Shown piece by piece: positions 8,069 to 16,033 of a DNA stretch of 64,000 nt. Numbering within the stretch: position 1 is the stretch's first letter; each line of letters starts with the position of its first letter. The stretch lies in the NCBI RefSeq assembly GCF_025854275.1, contig NZ_CP107567.1:1736001-1800000 (forward strand), read 5' to 3'. The DNA is from Streptomyces peucetius. GTDB lineage: Bacteria > Actinomycetota > Actinomycetes > Streptomycetales > Streptomycetaceae. The notes under the pieces were generated by a model. The model searched no databases, was not told where the DNA came from, and worked only from the letters and a program-made list of their open reading frames with translations. A program made the position numbers and the translations under genes.

Positions 8069-8758
8069 TCAGGGGGTCGGTTGGCCGTACGTGGCGAGGC
8101 AGGTGGACGCGGCCGCGAGCTGGGCCGGGGTCAGCAGGCTCGGCGTGCGGCCCGGGACGGACGACGCCGTCAGCCAGACGCTGCACATCCACTCCAGTTG
8201 CGCCGTGCGGTCGTACGCCTGGGGCAGGGTGTCGCCGTAGGTCACGGTCCCGTGGTTCTGCAGCAGGCAGGCCGTACGGTCCCGCAGGGCGTGGAGCATG
8301 TTCCGGGCCAGCTCCTGTGTGCCGTAGAGGGCGTAGGGGGCGACGCGGACCGGGCCGCCGAGCGCGGCGGTCATGTAGTGGATCGGCGGGAGCTCCGGGA
8401 CGAGCGTGGAGACCGCGGTGGCATGCACGGCGTGGGTGTGCACGACGGCGCGGGCGCCGGTCTCGCGGTGGACCGCCAGGTGCAGCGGGAGCTCGCTGGT
8501 GGGTTCCAGGTCACCGAGGACCTGTCTGCCGTCGAGGTCGACGGCGACGGTGTCCCGCGCCGTGAGCCGCTCGTACGGCACTCCGCTAGGGGTGACGAGG
8601 ACGAGCTCGCCGACCCGTACGGAGACGTTGCCCGATGTGCCGACGACGAGTCCTTCAGCCGCCGTCCTGCGGGCGGTGTCCACGAGGTCCCGCCACGCCT
8701 GTTCGATCTCGTCCCGCCGTGCCTCACCGGTCGCTTCACCGGTCGCCTCATCAGTCAT
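8069..8758 (-). CDS. class II aldolase/adducin family protein
   Basis: 229-aa member of the L-fuculose-phosphate aldolase family, which cleaves a sugar phosphate or decarboxylates related compounds with a bound zinc. The expected zinc ligands are present as HTH (His108 and His110) and His169 in LLQNHGTVTYG. The catalytic acid is Glu89 in PTSELPLH, and GTSGNVSVR near 40 is the phosphate-binding loop. Start ATG at 8758 with AGGA upstream; it opens with a short repeat TGEATGEA. Substrate is not determined by sequence: fuculose-phosphate, ribulose-phosphate and methylthioribulose relatives look alike. Confidence 0.85.
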   Translation of the reverse strand: MTDEATGEATGEARRDEIEQAWRDLVDTARRTAAEGLVVGTSGNVSVRVGELVLVTPSGVPYERLTARDTVAVDLDGRQVLGDLEPTSELPLHLAVHRETGARAVVHTHAVHATAVSTLVPELPPIHYMTAALGGPVRVAPYALYGTQELARNMLHALRDRTACLLQNHGTVTYGDTLPQAYDRTAQLEWMCSVWLTASSVPGRTPSLLTPAQLAAASTCLATYGQPTP

Positions 8759-8897
8759 GCCGGCGATCCTGTCACCGGGTCCGCGGCCGCGGGAACACGC
8801 ACAGTGTTCGAGTGGCTGCCGTGAGCGCCGGGAAGGTTCGAAATCGGACAAGCGGAATCGGTCGACCGCACTTGGGGACACCGCAGCGCCCAACCCA

Positions 8898-8930
8898 GTT
8901 CACCTTCCGTTCATCCAGGTTGCCTACGGT
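8898..8930 (+). promoter_or_regulatory. PHO box and promoter of the phosphate transporter
   Basis: Two adjacent 11-bp direct repeats, GTTCACCTTCC (8898-8908) and GTTCATCCAGG (8909-8919), match the Streptomyces PhoP-binding unit in sequence and spacing. A -10-like TACGGT at 8925-8930 follows, so the repeats occupy the -35 region. This predicts PhoR-PhoP control of the following pit gene under phosphate limitation. Confidence 0.75.
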
Positions 8931-8966
8931 CCTCGCGTCAATGACGTCAAACGATTGCCTGGGTAA

Positions 8967-10199
8967 ATGGAACACATCACACTGCTGCTCGCGATTGTGA
9001 TCGTGACAGCGCTCGTGTTCGATTTCACGAACGGTTTCCACGACACCGCCAACGCGATGGCGACGACCATCTCGACCGGCGCACTGAAGCCCAAGACCGC
9101 GGTGGCCATGTCCGCCGTTCTGAACCTCGTCGGCGCTTTCCTCTCCGTGGAGGTCGCCAAGACCATCTCCAGCGGACTTGTCGACGAATCAGGCATCACA
9201 CCTGAAGTCATCTTCGCGGCGCTCGTCGGCGCCATCCTATGGAACCTGCTCACCTGGCTGGTGGGCCTGCCGTCCAGTTCCTCGCACGCCCTCATGGGCG
9301 GTCTGATCGGCGCCACGGTCGCCTCGGTCGGCTTCGCCGGGGTCAACGGCGGCGTCGTCGTCACCAAGGTGCTCATCCCGGCCGTCGCGGCCCCGGTCGT
9401 GGCCGGCCTCGCCGCCATGCTGGCCGCCCGGCTGACGTACCGGGTCGACAGGAACACCGACGCGAAGGCCACCGCCAAGGGGTACCGCGCCGGGCAGATC
9501 GCCTCCGCCGGCCTCGTCTCCCTGGCCCACGGCACCAACGACGCCCAGAAGACGATGGGCATCATCACGCTGGCCCTTGTCGCCGGCAACGTCCTCGCCC
9601 CCGGGTCCAACCCTCCGATGTGGGTCATCGTCTCGGCCGGTGTGGCGATCGCGCTCGGCACCTACCTCGGCGGCTGGCGCATCATCCGCACCATGGGCAA
9701 GGGCCTCACGGACCTCCAGCCGCAGCAGGGCTTCGCCGCCCAGACCAGCGCGGCCAGCGTGATCCTCGCCTCCTCGAACCTCGGCTTCTCCCTGTCGACC
9801 ACGCACTCCTGCTCCGGCGCCGTCATGGGCGCGGGCCTCGGCCGCAAGGGCGGCGTGGTCCGCTGGTCGACCGCCACCCGGATGTTCGTGGCCTGGGGCC
9901 TGACCCTGCCGGCCGCGGGCCTCGTCGCGGCGGGCTCCGAGTTCGTCACCAAGCAGGGTGACTGGGGTGTCGCGGCCGTCGCCGTCTTCCTCGTCGCCTC
10001 GTGCATCGCGATCTGGTTCATCTCGCGCCGCCAGGTCGTCGACCACACCAACGTCAACGACGTCGACACGGCGGCCGACGAGCCGGCGGGAGTCGTCACG
10101 ACCGCCATCGCGGCCGTCACCCCGCCGCCCGCCGGCGACTTCAAGACCACGATCCCCGCCCCGGCCGAGCCCGAGTCGGCTCGTACGGCCACGGTGTAA
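8967..10199 (+). CDS. pitH2: PiT-family low-affinity inorganic phosphate transporter
   Basis: 410-aa integral membrane protein of the PiT (PF01384) family, importing metal-phosphate by proton symport. The N-terminal signature FDFTNGFHDTANAMATTIST and the second copy SLAHGTNDAQKTMGIITLAL are both intact, as is GLPSSSSHALMGGLIGA. About ten hydrophobic segments are followed by a 50-residue cytoplasmic Pro/Ala-rich tail. Translation starts at ATG 8967, 47 bp after the PHO box. The small membrane protein 11 bp downstream completes the operon. The symbol follows the S. coelicolor phosphate-regulated homologue as I recall it. Confidence 0.93.
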   Translation: MEHITLLLAIVIVTALVFDFTNGFHDTANAMATTISTGALKPKTAVAMSAVLNLVGAFLSVEVAKTISSGLVDESGITPEVIFAALVGAILWNLLTWLVGLPSSSSHALMGGLIGATVASVGFAGVNGGVVVTKVLIPAVAAPVVAGLAAMLAARLTYRVDRNTDAKATAKGYRAGQIASAGLVSLAHGTNDAQKTMGIITLALVAGNVLAPGSNPPMWVIVSAGVAIALGTYLGGWRIIRTMGKGLTDLQPQQGFAAQTSAASVILASSNLGFSLSTTHSCSGAVMGAGLGRKGGVVRWSTATRMFVAWGLTLPAAGLVAAGSEFVTKQGDWGVAAVAVFLVASCIAIWFISRRQVVDHTNVNDVDTAADEPAGVVTTAIAAVTPPPAGDFKTTIPAPAEPESARTATV

Positions 10200-10210
10200 G
10201 GAACAGCAGC

Positions 10211-10432
10211 ATGAAGATCGACTGGGTAGCCCTCGGCTCCGTGTTCGGCGTGAGCCTCGTCGCCACCGTCGCCCTGGTGGGCCTGTTCACCGTGGGCATC
10301 GTGGGCCTGACCAAGCAGGAGGCCGCGCAGCAGGCCGGAGGCTCCGGCCTGCTGGCCCGCAGCGGCGCGTACGCCTGCTTCGCGCTCTGCGCGGCGGCCG
10401 TGTCCTACGGGATCTATCTGATCGTCGCCTGA
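10211..10432 (+). CDS. small two-helix membrane protein paired with PiT
   Basis: 73 aa with two membrane helices: WVALGSVFGVSLVATVALVG and the C-terminal AYACFALCAAAVSYGIYLIV, separated by a short polar loop TKQEAAQQAGG. ATG is 11 bp after the pit stop, so it is translated from the same mRNA. No catalytic motif is visible. Constant pairing with pit genes in Streptomyces suggests an accessory or stabilising subunit; this is inference. Confidence 0.8.
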   Translation: MKIDWVALGSVFGVSLVATVALVGLFTVGIVGLTKQEAAQQAGGSGLLARSGAYACFALCAAAVSYGIYLIVA

Positions 10433-10450
10433 CGTCCCGACAGTCCGCCC

Positions 10451-10496
10451 GCAGGCCGGGCCGGAGCCACCCGCGGGTGGGTCCGGCCCGGCCTGC
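10451..10496 (+). terminator. strong terminator after the pit operon
   Basis: Arms GCAGGCCGGGCCGGA (10451-10465) and its exact complement (10482-10496) enclose a second inner stem CCACCC/GGGTGG. It lies 18 bp after the small membrane gene and shields the riboswitch from read-through. Confidence 0.8.
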
Positions 10497-10553
10497 GCGT
10501 GTCCGCCGGTGTGGGACTCGGCACACTGTCCCGCCGCAGGTCAAGGGTGAGTT

Positions 10554-10694
10554 GACGGGCGTTCGCGCACGTGGTGGACTGCCGTGGCCATCAACGGCGG
10601 CAGAAGAGGAAGTCCGGTGCGAATCCGGCGCGGTCCCGCCACTGTCACCCGGGGGAGCAACCACCCGGGGAGCCAGGAACTCTCGCCGCCCGTC
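10554..10694 (+). ncRNA. cobalamin (B12) riboswitch upstream of cobD
   Basis: The conserved core GTCCGGTGCGAATCCGGCGC, then GGTCCCGCCACTGT and the B12 box AGCCAGGAACTCTC (10671-10684) are all present. Closing helix P1 is visible as GACGGGCG (10554-10561) with CGCCCGTC (10687-10694). The region between this and the cobD GTG at 10797 would be the expression platform; cobD has no clear SD, consistent with control at the leader. Adenosylcobalamin binding should repress the downstream cob genes. Confidence 0.93.
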
Positions 10695-10796
10695 ACGTCG
10701 AACCAGGGCGCGGACCCTGAGTGAGGACTCCTGCCATGCCCGGCCGCGGTACCGCCCTGTCCGTCGGACTCCAGCACTTCCCGGCCCACTGATCCC

Positions 10797-11747
10797 GTGC
10801 GTGCCGACCGGATCTTCCTGTACGGCGCCGCAGCCGGCCTCATCGGCGACCGACTCCTCGGCGATCCCCGCCGGGGACATCCGGTCGCCGCGTTCGGGCG
10901 GGTCGCGGGCGCCGTCGAGCGTGCCCTGTGGCGTGACCACCGCGGCCGGGGCGTCCTGCACGCCGCCGTGTGCGCGGGCGGCGCCGTGGCCGCGGCGGCC
11001 CTGGCTGCCCACGCCGTACGCCGCTCCCCCACGGCCTCCGTCGCCCTGACCGCCGCGGCCACCTGGGCCGTCGTCGGAGGCACGACACTCGGGCGCGAGG
11101 CCGCGGCGATCGGTGACGCGCTGGCCGCCGGGGACGTCGAGGCGGCGCGGGAGCGGCTTCCGCATCTTTGCGGTCGGGACCCGCAGGCCCTGAACGAGCA
11201 GCAGATCGCGCGCGCCGTCGTCGAGTCCGTCGCCGAGAACACCTCCGACGCGGTCGTCGGTGCCCTCGTGTGGGGCGCCGTGGCGGGCGTGCCCGGGCTG
11301 GTGGGTTTCCGCGCGGTGAACACCCTGGACGCCATGGTCGGACACAAGTCGCCCCGACACCGGCGCTACGGCTGGGCGTCGGCCCGCCTGGACGATGTGG
11401 CCGGCTGGCCGGGCGCACGGCTGACCGCCGTGCTGGCGGCCGTCTGCGGGCCGGACCCGCGGGGCGCCGTACGGGCCTGGCGGGCCGACGCCGGCAAGCA
11501 TCCGAGCCCCAACGCGGGCCCCGTGGAGGCGTCCTTCGCGGGCGCGCTCGGCGTGCGGCTGGGCGGGACCCTCTCGTACGGCGGGCGGGTCGAGCACCGG
11601 CCGGTGCTGGGCGGGACGGGACGGGCCGTGCAGTTCGGCGACATCGAGCGGGCCGTGCGGCTGTCGCGCCGGGTCGGGGCGGCGGCCCTGGTTGTCTGTA
11701 CGGGCGCGCGGCTCGCGGCGGGAGCACTGAAGCGGAGGCGGACATGA
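10797..11747 (+). CDS. cobD: cobalamin biosynthesis protein CobD/CbiB
   Basis: 316-aa membrane protein that attaches aminopropanol (or its phosphate) to adenosylcobyric acid, giving adenosylcobinamide. Family signatures: GDRLLGDPRRGHPVAAFGR at the start, ARAVVESVAENTSDAVVGAL, the FRAVNTLDAMVGHKSPRHRRYG stretch (start FRAVNTLDAMVG) and HPSPNAGPVEASFAGALGV. Four or five hydrophobic segments are evident. GTG start at 10797 behind the B12 riboswitch; the stop overlaps the cobQ ATG as ATGA. Confidence 0.95.
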   Translation: MRADRIFLYGAAAGLIGDRLLGDPRRGHPVAAFGRVAGAVERALWRDHRGRGVLHAAVCAGGAVAAAALAAHAVRRSPTASVALTAAATWAVVGGTTLGREAAAIGDALAAGDVEAARERLPHLCGRDPQALNEQQIARAVVESVAENTSDAVVGALVWGAVAGVPGLVGFRAVNTLDAMVGHKSPRHRRYGWASARLDDVAGWPGARLTAVLAAVCGPDPRGAVRAWRADAGKHPSPNAGPVEASFAGALGVRLGGTLSYGGRVEHRPVLGGTGRAVQFGDIERAVRLSRRVGAAALVVCTGARLAAGALKRRRT

Positions 11748-13249
11748 GCGGTGGGCTGCTGGTCGCCGGGACCACCTCGGACGCGGGCAAGAGCGTCGTC
11801 ACGGCCGGGATCTGCCGGTGGCTGGTGCGGCAGGGGGTGAAGGTCGCGCCCTTCAAGGGGCAGAACATGTCCCTCAATTCGTTCGTGACGCGTGAGGGCG
11901 CGGAGATCGGGCGGGCTCAGGCGATGCAGGCGCAGGCCGCGCGTGTGGAGCCGACGGCGCTGATGAATCCGGTGCTGCTCAAGCCCGGCAGCGACCGCTC
12001 CAGCCAGGTGGTGCTGATGGGCAGGCCCGTCGGTGAGATGAGCGCCAAGGGCTACCACGGGAACCGGCAACGAGAGCTGTTCGAGCCCGTCATGGCATGC
12101 CTGGAGGAGCTGCGGGGCACGTACGACGCCGTGATCTGTGAAGGGGCGGGCAGTCCGGCCGAGATCAATCTGCGGCGCACGGACATCGTGAACATGGGCA
12201 TCGCGCGGGCGGCCCGGCTGCCGGTGCTGGTGGTCGGCGACATCGACCGGGGCGGGGTGTTCGCGCAGTTCTTCGGTACGACGGCGCTGCTGGGCCCCGA
12301 GGACCAGTCGCTCGTGGCGGGCTATCTGGTCAACAAGTTCCGCGGTGACGTGTCGCTGCTCGAGCCGGGGCTCGACATGCTGCACGGCCTCACCGGGCGG
12401 CGCACCTACGGTGTTCTGCCGTACGCGCACGGGCTCGGCATCGACGAGGAGGACGGTCTGCGGGTGTCCCTGCGGGGCGCGGTACGCGAGTCGGCCGTGA
12501 CGGCACCCGTCGGTGAGGACGTGCTGCGGGTCGCGGTCTGCGCGGTGCCGCTGATGTCGAACTTCACCGATGTCGACGCGCTGGCGGCCGAACCGGGCGT
12601 GGTGGTGCGGTTCGTGGACCGTGCGGAGGAGCTCGTGGACGCCGATCTGGTCGTGGTCCCGGGCACCCGGGGGACGGTGCGGGCACTGGCGTGGCTGCGG
12701 GAGCGGGGTCTCGCGGACGCCCTGGCGCGGCGGGCGGCGGAGGGGCGCCCGGTGCTGGGCATCTGCGGCGGCTTCCAGGTGCTCGGCGAACGCATCGAGG
12801 ACGACGTCGAGTCCAGGGCCGGTGAGGTCGAAGGGCTCGGGCTGCTGCCGGTTCGGGTGCGGTTCGCGCGGGAGAAGACGCTTGAGCGGCCCGTCGGCGA
12901 GGCACTCGGCGAGCACGTCGAGGGCTACGAGATCCATCACGGCGTCGCCGAGGTGACGGGCGGGGAACCCTTCCTGGACGGCTGCCGCGTCGGCACCGTG
13001 TGGGGGACGCACTGGCACGGGTCGCTGGAGAGCGACGCCTTCCGGCGCGCGTTCCTCCGGGAGGTGGCCGCGCAGGCGGGCCGGCGTTTCGTGCCCGCCC
13101 CCGACACGAGTTTCGGGGCGCTGCGGGAGGAACAGCTGGACCGGCTGGGCGACCTGATCGAAGAACACGCCGACACGGAGGCGCTGTTGCGGCTCATCGA
13201 GGGCGGGGCGCCGGCAGGGCTGCCGTTCGTGCCGCCGGGGGCGCCGTGA
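11744..13249 (+). CDS. cobQ: cobyric acid synthase CobQ
   Basis: 501 aa, normal length. ATP- and glutamine-dependent amidation of adenosylcobyrinate a,c-diamide to adenosylcobyrate. The N-terminal ATPase region reads GTTSDAGKSVVTAGICRWL and VAPFKGQNMSLNSFVT. The C-terminal class I glutaminase carries its cysteine in VLGICGGFQVLGE and a conserved ending YEIHHG then WGTHWHGSLES. ATGA overlap with cobD gives translational coupling. After the stop comes a hairpin rather than the cobN gene I would expect. Confidence 0.96.
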   Translation: MSGGLLVAGTTSDAGKSVVTAGICRWLVRQGVKVAPFKGQNMSLNSFVTREGAEIGRAQAMQAQAARVEPTALMNPVLLKPGSDRSSQVVLMGRPVGEMSAKGYHGNRQRELFEPVMACLEELRGTYDAVICEGAGSPAEINLRRTDIVNMGIARAARLPVLVVGDIDRGGVFAQFFGTTALLGPEDQSLVAGYLVNKFRGDVSLLEPGLDMLHGLTGRRTYGVLPYAHGLGIDEEDGLRVSLRGAVRESAVTAPVGEDVLRVAVCAVPLMSNFTDVDALAAEPGVVVRFVDRAEELVDADLVVVPGTRGTVRALAWLRERGLADALARRAAEGRPVLGICGGFQVLGERIEDDVESRAGEVEGLGLLPVRVRFAREKTLERPVGEALGEHVEGYEIHHGVAEVTGGEPFLDGCRVGTVWGTHWHGSLESDAFRRAFLREVAAQAGRRFVPAPDTSFGALREEQLDRLGDLIEEHADTEALLRLIEGGAPAGLPFVPPGAP

Positions 13250-13282
13250 GGGGCGGCGGCGGGCCGCTGCCCCGCCCCGCCC

Positions 13283-13310
13283 TTCCCGCGGGCCCGGCGG
13301 CCCGTGGGAA
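13283..13310 (+). terminator. hairpin between cobQ and the chelatase gene
   Basis: Arms TTCCCGCGGGCC (13283-13294) and GGCCCGTGGGAA (13299-13310) pair with one wobble around a CGGC loop, in a 136-bp gap that interrupts an otherwise tightly packed operon. It may terminate or attenuate transcription from the riboswitch promoter. Confidence 0.5.
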
Positions 13311-13385
13311 CTTGCACCGGACGCCCGCGCCCCAGAAGCCGGCGGGGCTGCGCCCGCCCGGCTCAAACGAAGGAGTGATCAAAGG

Positions 13386-15425
13386 ATGAGCACCCCCTAT
13401 CCGTTCACCGCGGTCGTCGGGATGGACGACCTGCGGCTGGCGCTGCTGCTCAACGCGGTCAGTCCGGCGGTCGGTGGCGTGCTCGTGCGGGGTGAGAAGG
13501 GCACCGCGAAGTCGACCGCGGTGCGTGCGCTCGCCTCGCTGATGCCCGGCCTCGACGTCGTCGCGGGGTGCCGTTTCTCCTGCGCGCCCGCCGCGCCGGA
13601 CCCGTCGTGCCCGGACGGTCCGCACGAGGCGGCGGCAGCCGCGGAGGCGCGGCCCACACGCTTGGTCGAGCTGCCCGTCGGCGCCTCGGAGGACCGGCTG
13701 GTCGGCGCGCTGGACATCGAGCGGGCGCTCTCGGAGGGCGTGAAGGCGTTCGAGCCGGGGCTGCTCGCCGACGCGCATCGCGGGATCCTCTACGTGGACG
13801 AGGTCAACCTTCTTCACGATCACCTCGTGGACCTCATGCTCGACGCCGCCGCGATGGGCGCCTCGTACGTCGAACGCGAAGGCGTGTCCGTACGGCATGC
13901 CTCCCGCTTCCTGCTCGTCGGGACCATGAATCCCGAAGAGGGCGAGCTGCGCCCCCAGTTGCTGGACCGGTTCGGGCTCACCGTGGAGGTCGCGGCGTCC
14001 CGCGACCCGGATCTGCGGGTGGAGGTCGTGCGGCGCAGGCTCGCCTACGACGACGACCCCGCGGGCTTCGCGGCGCGCTGGGCGGGCGAGGAGGAGGCGC
14101 TGCGCGAGCGGATCACGGCGGCGCGGGAGCTGTTGCCGCACGTGGTTCTCGGTGATGTCGCGCTGCGTCAGATCGCCGCGACGTGCGCGGCGTTCGAGGT
14201 CGACGGCATGCGTGCCGACATCGTGATGGCCCGGACGGCGACCGCGCTCGCGGCGTGGGCGGGCAGGGGCGAGGTCACGGAGGAGGACGTGCGGCAGGCG
14301 GCGCTGCTGGCGCTGCCGCACCGCAGGCGGCGCAATCCCTTCGACGCGCCGGGTCTGGACGAGTCGAAGCTCGACGAGACGCTGGACGAGTTCGGCGGGG
14401 ACGACCAGCCCGACCCGGACCCGGACCCCGACCCCGGGCCGGACGGCGGGCCCGACGGTGGTGGCGGTGGCGGGGTGCCGCCGCAGGGCGGCGGGCCGGA
14501 CGCGTCCGAGGCACCCGAGGCCGCCGGGTCCGAGCCGGCGCCCGCTCCCGCGCCCGGCACCGGGCGCGGCGCCGAGCAGCAGCCCGTACGGGCCGCGGAG
14601 CCGTTCCGGACCAAGATGCTCAGCGTGCCCGGTCTCGGTGAGGGCGCGGCGGGGCGCAGGTCCCGGGCGCGCACCGACCACGGGCGTACGACCGGCGCAC
14701 GACGGCCTCAGGGGGCGCTCACCAAGCTGCATCTGGCGGCGACCGTCCAGGCCGCCGCTCCCCACCAGCGTGCCCGCGGGCGCATGGGACAGGGGCTGGT
14801 GGTCCGCCGGGACGATCTGCGGCAGGCGGTCCGTGAGGGGCGCGAGGGGAACCTCGTGCTGTTCGTGGTGGACGCCTCGGGGTCGATGGCGGCCAGGAAG
14901 CGGATGGGCGCGGTCAAGGGCGCGGTGCTGTCGCTGCTGCTGGACGCCTACCAGCGGCGCGACAAGGTGGGGCTGATCACCTTCCGCGGCAGGGCCGCGG
15001 AGCTGGCGCTGCCGCCCACCTCGTCGGTCGACGCGGCGGCGGCCCGGCTGGAGTCGCTGCCGACCGGCGGCCGTACACCGCTCGCCGAGGGGCTGCTGAA
15101 GGCCCATGACGTGCTGCGCGTCGAGCGGCTGCGCGATCCGTCGCGCCGTCCGCTGCTGGTGGTCGTGACCGACGGCCGGGCCACCGCCGCCGGAGCCGGT
15201 GACGCCTTCCCGACGGCACTGCGCGCGGCGCGGCTGCACGCCGCAGAGGGGACCGCGGCCGTCGTCGTGGACTGCGAGGCCGGGCCGGTACGGCTCGGGC
15301 TGGCCGGCACGCTCGCCGGATCGCTCGGCGGCAGTGCCGTCACGCTCGACGAGCTGCGGGCCGAATCGATCGCCGGGCTCGTCAAGGACGTCCGGGACAC
15401 ATCCACCACCAGGAGGGCCGCGTAA
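13386..15425 (+). CDS. ChlI/ChlD-type (putative cobalto)chelatase ATPase fusion
   Basis: 679 aa. An AAA+ ATPase (ChlI-like) occupies residues 1-310 with Walker A GEKGTAKST (36-44) and LYVDEVNLLHDHLVDLM. A disordered Asp-Pro and Gly-rich linker runs about 335-400 (DDQPDPDPDPDPGPD), then a ChlD-like von Willebrand A domain with MIDAS motif VVDASGSMAARK near 495. Such fusions power metal insertion with a large CobN/ChlH subunit; no such subunit gene is in this window. Strong SD AAGGAG and AAAGG precede the ATG. The stop overlaps the cobO start as TAATG. Confidence 0.9.
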   Translation: MSTPYPFTAVVGMDDLRLALLLNAVSPAVGGVLVRGEKGTAKSTAVRALASLMPGLDVVAGCRFSCAPAAPDPSCPDGPHEAAAAAEARPTRLVELPVGASEDRLVGALDIERALSEGVKAFEPGLLADAHRGILYVDEVNLLHDHLVDLMLDAAAMGASYVEREGVSVRHASRFLLVGTMNPEEGELRPQLLDRFGLTVEVAASRDPDLRVEVVRRRLAYDDDPAGFAARWAGEEEALRERITAARELLPHVVLGDVALRQIAATCAAFEVDGMRADIVMARTATALAAWAGRGEVTEEDVRQAALLALPHRRRRNPFDAPGLDESKLDETLDEFGGDDQPDPDPDPDPGPDGGPDGGGGGGVPPQGGGPDASEAPEAAGSEPAPAPAPGTGRGAEQQPVRAAEPFRTKMLSVPGLGEGAAGRRSRARTDHGRTTGARRPQGALTKLHLAATVQAAAPHQRARGRMGQGLVVRRDDLRQAVREGREGNLVLFVVDASGSMAARKRMGAVKGAVLSLLLDAYQRRDKVGLITFRGRAAELALPPTSSVDAAAARLESLPTGGRTPLAEGLLKAHDVLRVERLRDPSRRPLLVVVTDGRATAAGAGDAFPTALRAARLHAAEGTAAVVVDCEAGPVRLGLAGTLAGSLGGSAVTLDELRAESIAGLVKDVRDTSTTRRAA

Positions 15426-16033
15426 TGCCGCAGGGACAGCCGTCCGTCGTACCGAACGACGGGCTCACCACCCGTCAGCGCCGCAACCGTCCGCTGGTGT
15501 TCGTACACACGGGCATCGGCAAGGGCAAGTCCACGGCCGCGTTCGGGCTCGCGCTGCGGGCGTGGAACCAGGGCTGGCCGGTCGGAGTGTTCCAGTTCGT
15601 GAAGTCGGCGAAGTGGAAGGTCGGCGAGGAGAACGCGCTCAAGGTGCTGGGCGCCAGCGGCGAGGGCGGCACGGTCGCCTGGCACAAGATGGGTGAGGGC
15701 TGGTCGTGGATCCAGCGCGAGCCCGCCGAGGGTGAGCAGTCCAACGAGGACAAGGCCCGTGAGGGCTGGGAGCAGGTCAAGCGGGACCTGGCCGCCGAGA
15801 CGCACAGGCTGTACGTGCTCGACGAGTTCGCGTACCCGCTGCACTGGGGCTGGATCGACACCGACGAGGTGATCGAGGTGCTGCGCGAGCGGCCCGGCAC
15901 CCAGCATGTGGTGATCACCGGCCGCAACGCGCCGCAGCAGCTGATCGACTTCGCCGATCTGGTCACCGACATGTCGAAGGTCAAGCACCCCATGGACGCG
16001 GGGCAGAAGGGCCAGCGAGGCATCGAGTGGTAG
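15425..16033 (+). CDS. cobO: cob(I)yrinic acid a,c-diamide adenosyltransferase
   Basis: 202 aa, CobA/CobO/BtuR type. It transfers the 5'-deoxyadenosyl group of ATP to the cobalt of corrinoids and serves both biosynthesis and salvage. The P-loop GIGKGKST is at 30-37 after the strand PLVFVHT. LYVLDEFAYPLHWGWID and VVITGRNAPQQLIDFADLVT are family signatures. Start overlaps the chelatase stop by one base, and its own 3' end overlaps cobB by 7 bp. Confidence 0.96.
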   Translation: MPQGQPSVVPNDGLTTRQRRNRPLVFVHTGIGKGKSTAAFGLALRAWNQGWPVGVFQFVKSAKWKVGEENALKVLGASGEGGTVAWHKMGEGWSWIQREPAEGEQSNEDKAREGWEQVKRDLAAETHRLYVLDEFAYPLHWGWIDTDEVIEVLRERPGTQHVVITGRNAPQQLIDFADLVTDMSKVKHPMDAGQKGQRGIEW

